From Hydractinia symbiolongicarpus (lineage: Eukaryota > Cnidaria > Hydrozoa > Anthoathecata > Hydractiniidae): a DNA stretch of 64,000 bases. Each line of letters starts with the position of its first letter. The first letter of the stretch is position 1. The translations under genes and the position numbers were made by a program. Positions 10,417 to 21,150 of this stretch are shown one piece after another. Below the pieces are notes generated by a model. It was not told the origin of the DNA. It did no database searches and was given only the letters and a program-made list of their open reading frames with translations. The DNA is taken from positions 6,758,001-6,822,000 of the forward strand of contig NC_079875.1 in assembly GCF_029227915.1 (NCBI RefSeq), given 5' to 3'.

Positions 10417-11410
10417 ATGAGCAACGCTGAAATCGAGAAACCTACGATATTCGAGGACTACGTAGGCCAGGACACGAGGATCGCTCTAACGCCTCTCAGC
10501 ATACGACACGACAACGAGTTTACCATCCGTAGGGAAGGAACCACGGATGTGCTCCAAAGGATCGAGTATGAACGGCCTCTACAAGATCGAGGATCTGGCG
10601 ACTATCGTCAACAGTCAAGCGCAGGGTAAGATCCAGCTGTTCCTGCTGAAGAACGGACTCTGTAGACTCCGTGTCAATAAAGGGTACACGCTCGTCATGT
10701 TTGAACCACTATACAAGCTCTTGGGCCTACCCTTCGATCCCCGCAAGAAGTTCTACGCAAAGAGCGACTATGACAGCTTCTACAAGAGTGACGCCTACCA
10801 GCGGCTGAGACTCGTTTGCCCGCTGCTCGATGAGGAAAGATGCCTACTGAATGGTAGCAAATCTAAGATCTTGGCCGTGCTTCCCACCAAACAGTTAAGC
10901 GCCTGGGGAGTACTAAAGTTCAAGATGCATGGTACGTGGGTGAGGTTCTGCGACCACAGATTGTTAAGCATTAACATTATCACCTCAGGTGTTGGTATAG
11001 GGGCGTTGGCTTCGGGCCTGGGAGCCCCACTGTGCATAGCCACGGGTATGATCACTATCGCCGTAGGGTTAGGCCAAGCAAGTCTACGGAACGCCGGGAA
11101 GAGGCTGGGTGCGAAGAGCAAAAAGCATGAGGGGATAAGACTACTGGCGGAGACCAAGCTCAACTCTATCGTTGACTTGATCTCGAGAGCCGTGGAGAAT
11201 GGAGGCATTAGCGACTATGAGTTCAGCCTAATCATGCAGGAAAAACAAAAATACCTGGTGCTGAAGGAGCAAGCCCGACAACGAACGAAAAAGATCGCGG
11301 ACTCGATCAATGAACGGGAGTGACAGTAGCTGGTCGCGAAAGGGCGTGAGGAGGCGAAGGATGAACTGTTGAAAAAACTTCAATCTGCAAACTATGTCAT
11401 CGCTACTTAG
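10417..11410 (+). pseudogene. Fused Polinton gene: N-terminal unknown protein joined to a Gly-rich membrane-type protein
   Basis: It starts MSNAEIEKPTIFEDY (10417), shifts frame near 10590 and continues as the frame through 11323, then past stops to KLQSANYVIAT at 11410. The first part (TIFEDY, GQDTRIAL, LFLLKNGLCRL, ILAVLPTK) matches the separate copy 2 gene 38226-38902. The second part (FKMHGTWVRFCDHRLL, ITSGVGIGALASGLG, LNSIVDLISRAVENG) matches copy 2 gene 38914-39480. In copy 2 about 290 bases lie between these, including the first gene's C-terminus and the second gene's start. Copy 1 lacks them, so the fusion at about 10901-10923 comes from a deletion. The Gly-rich hydrophobic repeat suggests a membrane-associated protein; function unknown. 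Confidence 0.65.
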
Positions 11411-11446
11411 AGGAGCTTCTTCGATTCTAGTGTGTTGAACAATACA

Positions 11447-11749
11447 CTAGATCACAATCTCGAGTACTTCTCTCGTGTCTTGGTCGATGATAAGGCCATA
11501 CGACACGTCGCTGCTTTTCAGCGAGCTGGTTAAGGTATTGTTCGAGGTTTTTCCGCCACGCAATTTTGGTACATGCGTGGCAATAGAGGCCGTCCATTTG
11601 TATTGCGACGTCCTTGTACTTAGCCTTGCGGATCGCCTTAAGAGGGGGCCTTGTTCATTGTTGAATAACGAGGAATCTTCAGTGCTTTCGATTCTTTTTT
11701 CAGTGCGGGAACCTTCATGTTTGTTGTATGGTTGAAGACAACCATACAA
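11447..11749 (-). CDS. Small basic hypothetical Polinton ORF
   Basis: Open frame of 100 residues with Met start, a basic RRSARLSTR segment and an ending YGLIIDQDTREVLEIVI. It lies between the convergent fused gene and the late-type gene. No family is recognised and no counterpart was found in copy 2, so coding is uncertain. Confidence 0.3.
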   Translation of the reverse strand: MYGCLQPYNKHEGSRTEKRIESTEDSSLFNNEQGPLLRRSARLSTRTSQYKWTASIATHVPKLRGGKTSNNTLTSSLKSSDVSYGLIIDQDTREVLEIVI

Positions 11750-11760
11750 AGCCTGCGGGC

Positions 11761-12305
11761 TCAGTGGATATTGCTGCTGCTCTCGTCCTCGAGGTCCTCA
11801 TCGGAGTCGATAAGGTGGCGAACGCGATACCTTTTAACCTCTTTGTATATACACTCTTTCAGATAGACCTGGATATAGTAATTACGCCCTTGCTTATAAA
11901 CACTTCCTATTTTGATGATAGCTGTACACTCACAGCTTTCCTGTGGTAGTTTTTTGGAATGGAAATTAGTTCTGATCTCGCCATCCCACTCCTTCAGCTT
12001 GCTGCTGAGGTACTGCCCTTTTTCACGCTGGTGTCGGTGAACCAAATCCCCTCCAACTGACTCACCTTGTTCAAGATCCCCTCGTAGTTTTCTAGCCACT
12101 CAGGATAGGTGGCCAGATCGAATGACATAGTTAGCGCGAAGCCTTTGCTGTATTGAGAGACACCCTTGGAGTGGATCTTTTCAGGGGTCTTTATCAATAA
12201 CGGTCCTAGGTTGCCGTCTTGGTCCCAATAGCTAATCACGAAGCGCTTATCCTTGCCCTTGTTTGCTGGGATAGAGTCGCTCAGCACAAGGTTTTCAATG
12301 TTCAC
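11761..12305 (-). pseudogene. Conserved Polinton gene of unknown function (late-type), copy 1, one frameshift
   Basis: It begins MNIENLVLSDSIPANKGKDK at 12305 and changes frame near 12000. It then continues SKLKEWDGEIRTNFHSKKLP and ends VRHLIDSDEDLEDESSS at 11761. Together about 180 residues, mixed charge, with alternating strands (FVISYWDQDG, ALTMSFDLATY). Fragments of the same gene occur in copy 2 (39544-39678, N-terminus only) and in the third Polinton fragment (24281-24790, opposite orientation). A single-stranded-DNA-binding or late viral role is conceivable from its beta-rich look, but I have no direct evidence. Confidence 0.5.
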
Positions 12306-12414
12306 ATCTTCGATTTTTAGCGGTCTCGACTTGGTGTAAAAATCTTTTTTTTTTACAGTCAGTCTTAATCAACACCCTCTTTATTGTAGAGACAAAACCT
12401 CAACCAGAGTTTTT

Positions 12415-12940
12415 CTATGTCGTTGCGTAATCGCAACTACTTCCATTATGCGTGATATAATCCTGGTAGTAGGACCAGCAGAGCATTCTGCACCTTATCA
12501 ATAACCTACGGCCACAACTACACCTGTCGTAGGTGTCGAGGATACGTTCACATTCGTCGCAGTGTACCTTCATCGTTTTTTTACTCCACAAGAGCTCGAG
12601 GTCTTCCTTTTCCACGCCTTTGTCGGGATGCCAGGCCATCGGAAGCAGTTCCTCTTTAATTCTAGCCTTCTCCACCCTCCACTGACGATAGGCCTCGAGC
12701 ATTCGAGGATCAGTGCTAATACTACACAGCCGGGGATACTCTTGAACCGCCTTAGTACACATTTCTTGCGTCTTGAAATAGTCTGGAACATACTCGAGCA
12801 GCCGGGGTTACTCTTAAAACCGCCCTAGTACACATTTCGTGCGTCTTGAAATGGTCTGGAACAAACGTGAGTAGCCGGGGATATGTGTGAACCGCCCTAG
12901 TACACATTTCTTGCGTCTTGAAATATTCCGGAATATTTTA
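12415..12940 (-). pseudogene. KTQEMC-repeat protein with AWHP motif and C-terminal zinc-binding region
   Basis: Minus strand. The intact part begins at about 12792 and contains one repeat FKTQEMCTKAVQEYPRL, then KEELLPMAWHPDKG, then CDECERILDTYDRCSCGRR, a four-cysteine zinc-like unit. Two further degenerate repeat units lie upstream (to 12936), each with FKTxEMCTRAV. They correspond to the DNA repeats at 12728-12935 and are broken by a base change near 12810. Repeats of this KTQEMC type occur, from memory, in cnidarian mobile-element and giant-virus-like proteins. Copy 2 keeps the zinc part alone as a separate gene (39792-39959). The function is unknown. Confidence 0.5.
12728..12935. repeat. 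Three tandem units of about 72 bp (protein-coding repeat)
   Basis: The block CAGCCGGGG...ACATTTC..GCGTCTTGAAAT recurs at 12728, 12799 and about 12872. On the minus strand the units encode the KTQEMC repeat of the adjacent protein. The outermost unit ends in the 18-base palindrome AAATATTCCGGAATATTT (12921-12938). Confidence 0.8.
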
Positions 12941-13460
12941 AAACCGCTCCATCTTTCTCGTAGGGGAACAAACCCCAGTTAGCACATTTTTTCGCGGTCG
13001 TGATTTTGAATAGGAATTTTCCCTACTCGATTGCGATCTCGCTGGGTTTTGTCGGTTTCCGTGGGCTGGGTCACGTGTTACTGCGCATGTCTTGGAATTT
13101 CTCGGAATTTCCGGGAGGGGTGATTTCCGGGAATTCAGGATTTGGGGAATTTCCCATTTGCAATGATGTCGTGTGCGTGCGAATGCGCTTGCGCTTGAAC
13201 GCACCATTATATCTCGCTGTTATTGTTTTGTAGGAACAACTCCTACATATCTTTATATTCAAAATTGTTGATTTCCGAGCTCGCGATTTTTTTAACACCT
13301 AATACAACATTAACTTTTGCTTTTGTTTCTCGTTGTGGACTGGTTTTCCCTAATTAAAATTTAGCGTTTAAAAGCACAGTTTCTGTTGTGAGTATACAGT
13401 ATTCACACCAATTAAAATCAGTCCACGGCGCAACATTTCACAGATTCAACTTTAGATAAA
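12941..13460. other. Polinton flank without a gene; cluster of Rel-like sites
   Basis: No open gene is visible. Between 13091 and 13155 three closely spaced palindromic sequences occur: CGGAATTTCCGG (13103-13114), GGGAATTC (13129-13136) and GGGGAATTTCCC (13144-13155). The last matches the known NF-kB/Rel consensus. Base composition drops to the AT-rich host type after about 13.2 kb, so this stretch probably spans the element boundary. Confidence 0.4.
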
Positions 13461-13662
13461 GCGTTATCCGTGTTTCTCCTAACAGACACCCCCTGACGGG
13501 TCTAGAACGTTCTCAGCGCTGCTTGAAAGAAACCTAGAACAGACTAAGGATGCTAACAACAAGCTCGCTAGACTCTTTTCACATCTCAGACTCCGATAAT
13601 CGAAGAAGACCCAACCGTTATTATCGATAAAGACAGTAATGGAGATCTAGTGTTTTTTTTTG

Positions 13663-13772
13663 TTTTTTTTTTGACAGAAAAAACTTTACTACTAATGTAC
13701 GAACAAACGCTGCTTTGTTGTTTTTTTTGACAGAAAAAACTTTACTACTAATGTACGAACAAACGCTGCTTT
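13663..13772. repeat. Direct tandem duplication, about 56 bp twice
   Basis: The sequence TTTTGACAGAAAAAACTTTA and its continuation through GCTGCTTT occurs twice with a 56-base period, each copy preceded by a T-rich run. The copies are identical over about 45 bases, so the duplication is recent or an assembly effect. Confidence 0.85.
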
Positions 13773-14052
13773 CATTTTGCCCGACAAAAAAATCAAACTT
13801 TTTAATAAGCTTCTTTCTTCTAAAACCGCTCCTCTTAAATTGTTGATCGACCCCAGGCGTTTCTTAGTAGAGGACGGTACGTGCAGAATTATTAAACAGA
13901 TACGAACACGCTCAAAAATATTAGAAGGACAAATAAGACAACGAAGTGTTCTACAAGTACATTATATTTCAGCATATACACAATGGCGATTAACAAAACA
14001 AATCAATGCACACTCTTTGATGCTAAAAAATAAATGGAGAAACTTTACTTGA
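13741..14052 (+). CDS. Unknown coding-like frame convergent with COX5A
   Basis: An open frame runs from the duplicated segment to the stop at 14050 (about 103 codons), with LPDKKIKLFNKLLSSKTAP and IDPRRFLVEDG. It has no clean ATG, so it would have to be an exon or a remnant. Short coding-like stretches lie upstream in other frames (13480-13600, for example FSALLERNLEQTKDANNKLA and IIEEDPTVIIDKDSNGD). The composition is basic and leucine-rich with no family recognised. It ends 156 bases before the COX5A stop codon on the other strand. Confidence 0.25.
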   Translation, partial: FTTNVRTNAAFILPDKKIKLFNKLLSSKTAPLKLLIDPRRFLVEDGTCRIIKQIRTRSKILEGQIRQRSVLQVHYISAYTQWRLTKQINAHSLMLKNKWRNFT

Positions 14053-14207
14053 TACTTAACACAAAACATGACATTGTAGTTATACTCATCGTTTTAGATA
14101 GTATCTGAAAAAACCTCGCCCAATCTCCAGTTATTTTTGTTAAGTTAAAGCTGAATTCTCTTTATAGTGTTGCATGAAAAGAAAAGATAAATCAGTTTGT
14201 TTACCTT

Positions 14208-15315
14208 TTAGGCCAGTCCTAATTCTTCAGGCGAGTTAAGACCCAACTCGTCCATAGTTCCTTTACATTGTTGCAAGATATAATTATAGATTTCTTTATC
14301 GCCACATGATTTGTCTTTAACCATTTCAAAGATACGAACAGTCATGGGAAAATCATTAAGTCTAAAAATGAAACGCCATTTTCAACTTATGAAATGTGCG
14401 ATTTTCCGTATTTCAGTACACTTTATAATTAACAATTGCATCGAACGAGCTTATCTTGTGCGCCAAACTTTGGAAAAAAAAGGCGAATAACAAAAAAAAT
14501 TTAAAAAAAAAATATTTTTGACTTTTTAAGGAGAATGTTTTCACAAAGGTTAAAATTTACAATTTCATATTCACACTATAACGGAAAATTTAAGCCTAAC
14601 TTGTTAAAAATCGTTAGTAGTCCTTCAAACAAGTCAAATAAACACGATGTCAAGGGATAAAAAGCAATTGTTTTACACAACTATAGTTTATTAATGTATA
14701 TGTCTATGTTACTTATCACAAAGCTGCTTTTATTAAATCAACTGCAAAAACACACCTATTGATTACCCCAGAATTAATTTTTAGCGTAAGAACATTTGAA
14801 ACTCGTTCCTCAACGACAATCCTTAGTGAAAATCCAGGACGCAATTCATGGAAAGCCTCAGTAAGTAAGGTCCCAAAAAACAAATAATTAAAGTGATATG
14901 AAAACAGAAAAAGTACCACGTAAAAAAAATTAAACAACAGAATACCTTCTACAAGCATTTAACGCTGAAATAATAATTTTCGGTTCAGGAACCAGATCGT
15001 GACCATACAACTCATTCATACCTCGACGCAACTCCCATCCATCAATTTCAGCTCTAAAATATTTTTAACAATTTATGAAACTAGCCGCAAGCTTGTGGTA
15101 AACTCACAGAAATTAGTCTGTCACTACTTGCAGCTACCATCTTCGCTTCACAGAAAGCAAGTATTGTTACTGATTGTTAGAGATTGATTGCATGTATTGT
15201 TAGAGATTTAAACCAACTTTTCTATATTTGCAGTTTTTATGATAGTTTGGAGTGTATAAATGTGCTATGTGTGTGGAACATAAATGGTGCATATTTCAGA
15301 TTTTTAAAAAATATT

Positions 15316-15392
<77 letters not shown>

Positions 15393-15625
15393 ACACCATT
15401 TTTTAACTCTTTAAAACTCAAATATGAGTTATTTTCATACTATACAATGTAAACAATTATTTACCAAGGTTGAACTTTCAAAATACTACTAAAAAAGCTA
15501 ATAGTTACACCACATTCATAGAACACACCTGTTAAAATATGCCTCCCATCTTGCGTCAAATGCTTCATCAGATTCCTTTACACCACCACTGCTCCATCGG
15601 GAAGCTACAACAGTTTTTGGGACAA
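14208..15625 (-). CDS. COX5A: Cytochrome c oxidase subunit 5A, three 3' coding exons
   Basis: Host nuclear gene for a matrix-side subunit of mitochondrial complex IV. Three minus-strand exons join in frame: 15529-15625 ([27 protein letters not shown]), 14946-15053 ([30 protein letters not shown]) and 14208-14361 ([28 protein letters not shown], stop at 14208). Both introns have GT-AG ends and interrupt an Arg codon after its second base. The order [28 protein letters not shown] and PEELGL is the well-known COX5A core, so the mature protein is essentially complete. The first exon with Met and the mitochondrial presequence was not found. It would lie above 15625 and may be separated by the LINE at 16.1-19.6 kb. 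No frame break is seen, so it is probably functional. Confidence 0.9.
15319..15387. repeat. (TA)n microsatellite in a COX5A intron
   Basis: About 34 uninterrupted TA units between exons 15529-15625 and 14946-15053 of COX5A. Confidence 0.97.
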
Positions 15626-16155
15626 CTATAAAATATCAAATATAATTGGAATTAAGACTAAAACTTGGGAATTAGGGTTAATAGCATCAGGATTGATTTT
15701 TAAAATATTATCTTGGAGTACTATAACTCACTCAATTAAACATTTGATTAATTTTAAAAGATTCTATTTCAGGGTATAATTAAGGGTTCTCAGTAGCTGT
15801 TAAACAATTATTTCCCTATTGAAATTTATCTCAAATTTCTCAATTTATTAGAGGAGCTAATTATATTCACTACAAAATATGGGACATATAGCCCGTTTAA
15901 TGCCCGTTGTGAAGGAATAATTTGGGATGTATCAACCTTTATTTTACATTTCTGGATTACACCCTGGTTTAGTAAATAGCTTGTTGGATAAGATTTTGAG
16001 TCACATTTTGGTTAACTTTCGAAATTTCCAGCCTAACCAGTTGCTAAAGATCACAGCTCCGGTACTTTAATCATGTCTAACTAAATGCAAGTGCTAATTT
16101 CATGATTTATTGATTCATTGTCGACATGGAAAACTTATTGTCATTAAAGATTATT

Positions 16156-19100
16156 AAATCATCATCATCATCATCATCATTCTCGGCTTAACGTCCGTTT
16201 TCCATGCTAGCATGGGTTGGACGGGGTATATTAATGACCCTCTTCCAATCTGATCTAGACTGTGTTAGATCTAAACTCAACTTCCTCTCTATCAAGTCTG
16301 TCCTTATAACCTCCTGCCAAGTCTTTCTCGGTCTGCCTCTGGGCTTTGCCCCAGGAACTATCAAGTCTCTACACTTTCTTACCCAATTATCCTCCTCCAT
16401 TCTTTCCAAGTGCCCCAGCCAATTCAATCTTCTTATCTGGATAACATCTTTAATTCTACAGAGACTTAGCCTGCTTCTTAGCTCATCTGAACTCTTTCTG
16501 TCTCTCAGACTGGCATTACACATCCACCTAACCATTCTCATATCATTCCTTTCTAAACGGTCAAGATCTTCCTGCTTCACTGCCCATGTCTCACTACCGT
16601 ACAACATAACACTTCTTACACAGGCCTCATACAACCTACCTTTTACCTCAATTGACAGGACTCTGCTAGTCAATAAAGGAAGTAACTCTATAAACTTTTT
16701 CCAAGCAGAACCTATCCTGCAAGTAACACTTCTTCCAACACCCCCTTCACTGCCCAACATATCACCTAAGTAACAGAAGTTCTTAACTATCTCTAACGAG
16801 CCACTGTTGTACATCATTAAAGCTGGAAATACTTCATTCTCTATAATCTCACCTTTGCAACGCTTGCATACAAACTGTATGCCAGCTCTTAACCTTCCAC
16901 TAATACTACTGCACTTCTTATGTACCCAATGCTTGCAAGACTGACAAAAAATTGAGTTACTACCAACCCCTTTCCTGCAAACTCCACAAGGCCACTTTCC
17001 AACTACAAGGTCACACTTGGCTGCAATGCTACTTATCATGACTTTAGACTTTGCTGTGTTTACCTTCAGCCCTTTCTCTTCTAGTCCTTTCTTCCACTTC
17101 TCAAACTTTTCAACTAATTCTTCCATCAACTCTGCTATGAGAACCAAATCATCTGCATACAATAACTCCCATGGGCAACCTGTTCTGAACTCCATCGACA
17201 GCGCTTCTAAGACTAGAATAAACAACAAAGGACTAAGTACAGAACCCTGATGTACACCAAAATTTACACTAAATTCATCACTAAGTGAATCGTTAATCCT
17301 GACACGACTTCTAGCATTGCTGTACATAGACTGAACCATCGTAACTAGCCACTCATCCACACCTAATTTTCTCATAGCCCACCAAATAACTTTACGTGGC
17401 ACTCTATCAAAAGCTTTCTCTAAATCTACAAAGGCAAAATAGAGATTCTTTCTCTTTCCTAAATACTTTTCCTGAAGCTGTCTGAGTAAAAATATTGCAT
17501 CTGTAGTGCCACGCCCTGGAACAAAACCAAATTGCATCTTATCTATATCAATTCTTTCTCTAAGTAACTTATCAATCACTCTTTCAATAACTTTCATTAC
17601 TTGATCAACCAACTTCAAACCTCTATAGTTACCCCTTTCTAATGCATCACCCTTGCCCTTGAAACAATTCACTATTACACTCGACTGCCACTCACTCGGA
17701 ATAGCACCATCCTTTATAATCTGGTTAGCAAGACTTGTAATAAGCTCAACTCCAATATATCCAGATGCTTTTACCATCTCTGCAACAATACCTGATACTC
17801 CTGCAGCCTTGCCAATCTTCATTTTCCTAATAGCCTCCACTACCCATTCTGTGTTGATCTGCATGGCTGGCCCTTCTACGACATCATCATCAGACAAATT
17901 ATCCTCGTCCCAATCAAACTCAGTGTTAAGCAACCTCTGATAATGATTCTTCCAAGCTACCCTTTTCTCCTCCTCTGTGCTAGCCAAAACACCTTCATCA
18001 TTACGTATACACTTCTCACCTACAATATCTTGATTAGTCTTCTTCATTTGCTTTGCTATCTTGAATACCTCATTGCGCTGGTCTTCCCTTCTTAACACAT
18101 CTGCAAATCTGTTTCTCTCTGCTTCTGATTTTGCCTTATACACTGCTGTACGAGCCCGACGCTTAGCTTCTAAGTAAATATTTTTACTACCACCTGACTT
18201 CCACTCTTTCTAAAGTTTCCTCTTTTCCTTTATACACTGGTCAACCTCATTATTCCACCACCAGATCTGTCTATGTCTAGCTGGTCCTTTCGTCCACCCA
18301 CAGGTATCATCAGAAGCTTCTAGAAGACAATTCTTCAAAGTAGTCCAAGTACTTTCAACATTGTCACTATCACATTGACTATTGTAGGCTAACTGCTGAA
18401 CTTTTGCACTAAATTGTCTTGCTACAATCTCTTCCTTCAGCTTCCAGACTTTTCGACGGGGCCTGTACTTTCCATTGGCTTCTCTGACACTCTTCAAGAT
18501 AATATCACAAACCAGCAACCTATGCTGGGAAACACACTCTTCCCCCGATATAACTTTCACGTCCTTCACCACTTTCTTGTCTGACTTTCTAACCAAAAAG
18601 TAATCTATCTGTGTCTTACAACCACCTGACTCATATGTTATCAGCCTACTCTGTCTCTTACTGAATGATGTGTTGCAAACCACCATGTCCGTTGCCATTC
18701 CAAACTCAAGCAATCTCTCCCCTTCCTTATTTCTGCTCCCAAATCCATAGCCTCCATGCACACCTCTATAACCTTCAGATGACTTCCCAACATGACCATT
18801 AAAGTCGCCGCCCACAATGACAAGTTCAGTGTCTCCAAACTTTGATGTGAGTGCTATTAACTCATCATAAAACTTATCTTTATCTTCTTCACTGAGTCCA
18901 CACTGTGGAGCATAAACTGACAGAAAAGTGACAATCCTATTACCTATCAAAAACTTTATCACTATAATACGACTATTAACACGCATAACATCTATTACTT
19001 TTTCTACCCACTTCTCGGCAATGAATATGCCAACTCCTCCATATCCATCACTATTACCAATCCAAAAAAGCTTATACCTTGCCCTCCTACCTTCCACAAA

Positions 19101-19600
19101 TCTCACTGAAGCTCCTCTCCACCTAACTTCCTGAACACAACACATATCAACAGATCTACGTTCTAACATTTCAAATACTTCACCTGCTCTACCTCTCAGA
19201 GTACCAACATATACACTAGCCATCCTCAACCTAGTGTTATCTACCTTGTGATGTGATAGCTGGGTAACGGTCTGACGATGCTCACATCTGACATCTGTCC
19301 TACCGTGCGCGACACCTTCACTCCTTAGAGTTCCAGCCCCGTTTACGCAGTTTGTCTGATCAACTATTCTTACGGCCATTAATAAAGAGTTTTAGCATTG
19401 TTTTACAGCTTGATGCCCTTCCTAGCGCCAACCGTTCACAGACGGGACTGGGTGTTTTTTAAAGTGACACCATCACTATGTGGCATTTCATGGGACTTCC
19501 ACAATCGCCCCTTTAAACTAAGGTATGGTGGAGGACGTTCAACTCCTCTCTTGTCTCTTAAGGAGACCCTTCACCCCAAGTTAGTTTTATTTAGTTTCAT
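16156..19600 (-). mobile_element. RTE-type LINE, nearly full length
   Basis: A minus-strand non-LTR retrotransposon. The 3' end is a short (ATG)n repeat (CAT repeats on the + strand, 16156-16181), typical of RTE elements. Upstream of the coding region, 19380 to about 19600 resembles the GC-richer 5' untranslated region of such elements (it includes GGTTGGCGCTAGGAAGGGC on the minus strand). The exact 5' end and target duplication were not determined. It lies just upstream of the known COX5A exons and would sit in their intron or promoter. Confidence 0.85.
16188..19379 (-). pseudogene. LINE ORF: endonuclease plus reverse transcriptase, one internal stop
   Basis: A single frame of about 1063 codons from 19379 to 16188, interrupted by only one TAG at 18210-18212, between RKL and KEWKSGG. 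The N-terminal half is an apurinic-type endonuclease (VQEVRWRG, VIVGGDFNGHVG, IDYFLVRKSD, ending in a conserved QHRLLV). The C-terminal half is reverse transcriptase (GFVPGRGTTDAIFLLRQL, FVDLEKAFDRVPR, GVHQGSVLSPLLF, the catalytic LLYADDLVLIAE). Within the RT half, after KVMISS, lies a PHD/RING-like cysteine cluster: CGVCRKGVGSNSIFCQSC followed by HKKC and CKRCKGE. The end has KPRGRPRKTWQEV. It catalyses target-primed reverse transcription. The low decay suggests fairly recent insertion. Confidence 0.92.
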
Positions 19601-20820
19601 TTAGATTCATAATCATAAATAAAAGACCACTGTCCAGGAAATAAGATGAAAAGTGACTTCAAGAAAATCTAAGGGCATTAAGGGAATAAATTTTCGTGAA
19701 TTTCACAAGTTTCTATCAATTTTGTAAACATCAGTTCCCCAAAAAATTCTTGCAAACATTTGTTAACATGAGAGTTAACTCACATAAGGTTCAAGTCGAC
19801 AAAAAAAAAAAAAAAAATATTTAAAGTGGCTAGCCCCCAGAAAATTACAAAAAATAGCCATAGGTTAAAAAAGTAAACTTTACGTTTAGATTCTATGTAA
19901 CCAACCATGAAGTTCTGTCAGGTCTGGCTGTGAGCAAAAGTAGTAGTGTAGTGTATGTAAAAAATATATGGCATGTAATATTCATCACACTCAACAAACA
20001 GAGGTGTGTTAGAGATAAATTGTGAAAAAAAAAGTTTAATTCCATTAAGGTGTTTTCTTGTTCATAGTTATTTTGCTTTATTTCTATTCTTTACATAGTT
20101 ATATTACCAATGTGATCTTTGTTTACTGTTCACTTGGGTTAAAGAAGTGATTCAATTGGTCGATAAAGAGTGAACAACATTTTAAGTGAGAATTGTGTGG
20201 GCTTAAAATATTTTTATAGTAATAGGAGTTTCATTAGGCTTATTTAGCAAGAAGACGCGAACGCAGGATTTCTCAGAGGAAACCCCGAGAAAAGACTCAG
20301 CCGAGCATTTTGAGCGCGTCTTTTTTGGTGAGGTCGCGTTTAGGACGTCATTCGATAGATTTTCATGTTCCCTTTAGGACATGCGTATGGATGATACACA
20401 AAAAAGGGTAAATATTTATATCCTTCAACAAAATTTGATTGTATAGTGAATGTATGGTAGTAGTCTCTTTTAATGGGAGAATTTTCTCTTTTTTAAAATA
20501 AAATCAAATTAGAAAAAAAATCATAAACAAAACAAAAGAGAAATATATCTTATTTCACTGGTGATGAACAATCCATGAACACATTTCCAAAAAAGTTACG
20601 ATTAAGTTACGATTAGAAAATTTTTTTTAATTATTATTAAGTACTTGTAAGGAGATTTTCTTTTTCTAAGGTTATCTTAGCAATTTGAGGAGGAGTGGTC
20701 ACCCTGTCAGACAACAAGCAAAGGAGAGGATCATTGAAACTAAAAAACACTTAGGCAGTAAGGATGATGAAGCCAACCCCCTAAAAAGCAGCCAGTCAAC
20801 TTCACAAAATTGACTTTTTG
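19601..20820. other. No gene seen
   Basis: AT-rich sequence with stops in all frames and homopolymer runs (for example A17 at 19801-19817). Nothing recognisable. Confidence 0.6.
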
Positions 20821-20821
20821 T

Positions 20822-21068
20822 GTTAAAAAATGGAAAAATCGTGAGTTGGAGGAGCGAAAAAAGGAACACAGAGTAGAGGAATTAAACTTTCAAAAAAATC
20901 AACGAGAACAGACAACAAACATAATGAGTATGATGCAGGCCAACATACAGCAACAAGCTGATCAGTAAAGCATGATTTAACTTTTGAATCAGCAGCAGCA
21001 GCAGCAGCAGCAATTCCAGATGTTTGCGACAGGGTTTGCACAGAATATGAGAGAAAATAACAAGTAGG
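20822..21068 (+). pseudogene. Degenerate Gln-rich coding remnant
   Basis: On the + strand, stop-interrupted frames read KKWKNRELEERKKEH, MMQANIQQQADQ and then a (CAG)n run coding poly-Gln (20989-21012) followed by FQMFATGFAQNMRENNK. The charged helix plus poly-Gln tail resembles the C-terminus of MADF/trihelix-like proteins linked to transposons. The similarity is only in style and no domain is preserved. Confidence 0.3.
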
Positions 21069-21150
21069 TCTCTTATAATAATACGAAGAGTGTGTGTGTG
21101 TGTCTGTAACAGGCAAAGTGGATATCTTCATTTTCCTTTGATGTAGCCAA
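21069..21150. repeat. Dispersed repeat family R2, copy 1
   Basis: A segment TCTTATAATAATACGAAGAG, a GT-rich stretch, then GGCAAAGTGGAT and TTTTCCTTTGATGTAGCC. A second copy lies at 53293-53385 with the same order of blocks. Confidence 0.7.

Larger units (their letters stand above)
1..12940 (+). mobile_element. Polinton/Maverick element, copy 1 (left end outside window)
   Basis: A block of mostly viral-type genes, visibly richer in G+C than the AT-rich sequence that follows about 13.2 kb. In order it has DNA polymerase B (+), small membrane and unknown genes (+), integrase (-), a small coiled-coil gene (-), major capsid candidate (-), a coiled-coil/Gly-Ala gene (+), a remnant of a second structural-type gene (-), a fused gene (+), a late-type gene (-) and a repeat/zinc protein (-). 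Polinton-type integrase, PolB and capsid together define the family. Nearly every long gene has frameshifts or stops, so this is an old copy. No packaging ATPase is found, although copy 2 has one. The terminal inverted repeats were not found: the left end is outside the window and the right end is placed only roughly, after the last recognisable gene. Confidence 0.9.

Noticed and set aside
15184-15452. Ile-Tyr repeat open frames
   Set aside because: Translation of the (TA)n tract in a COX5A intron.
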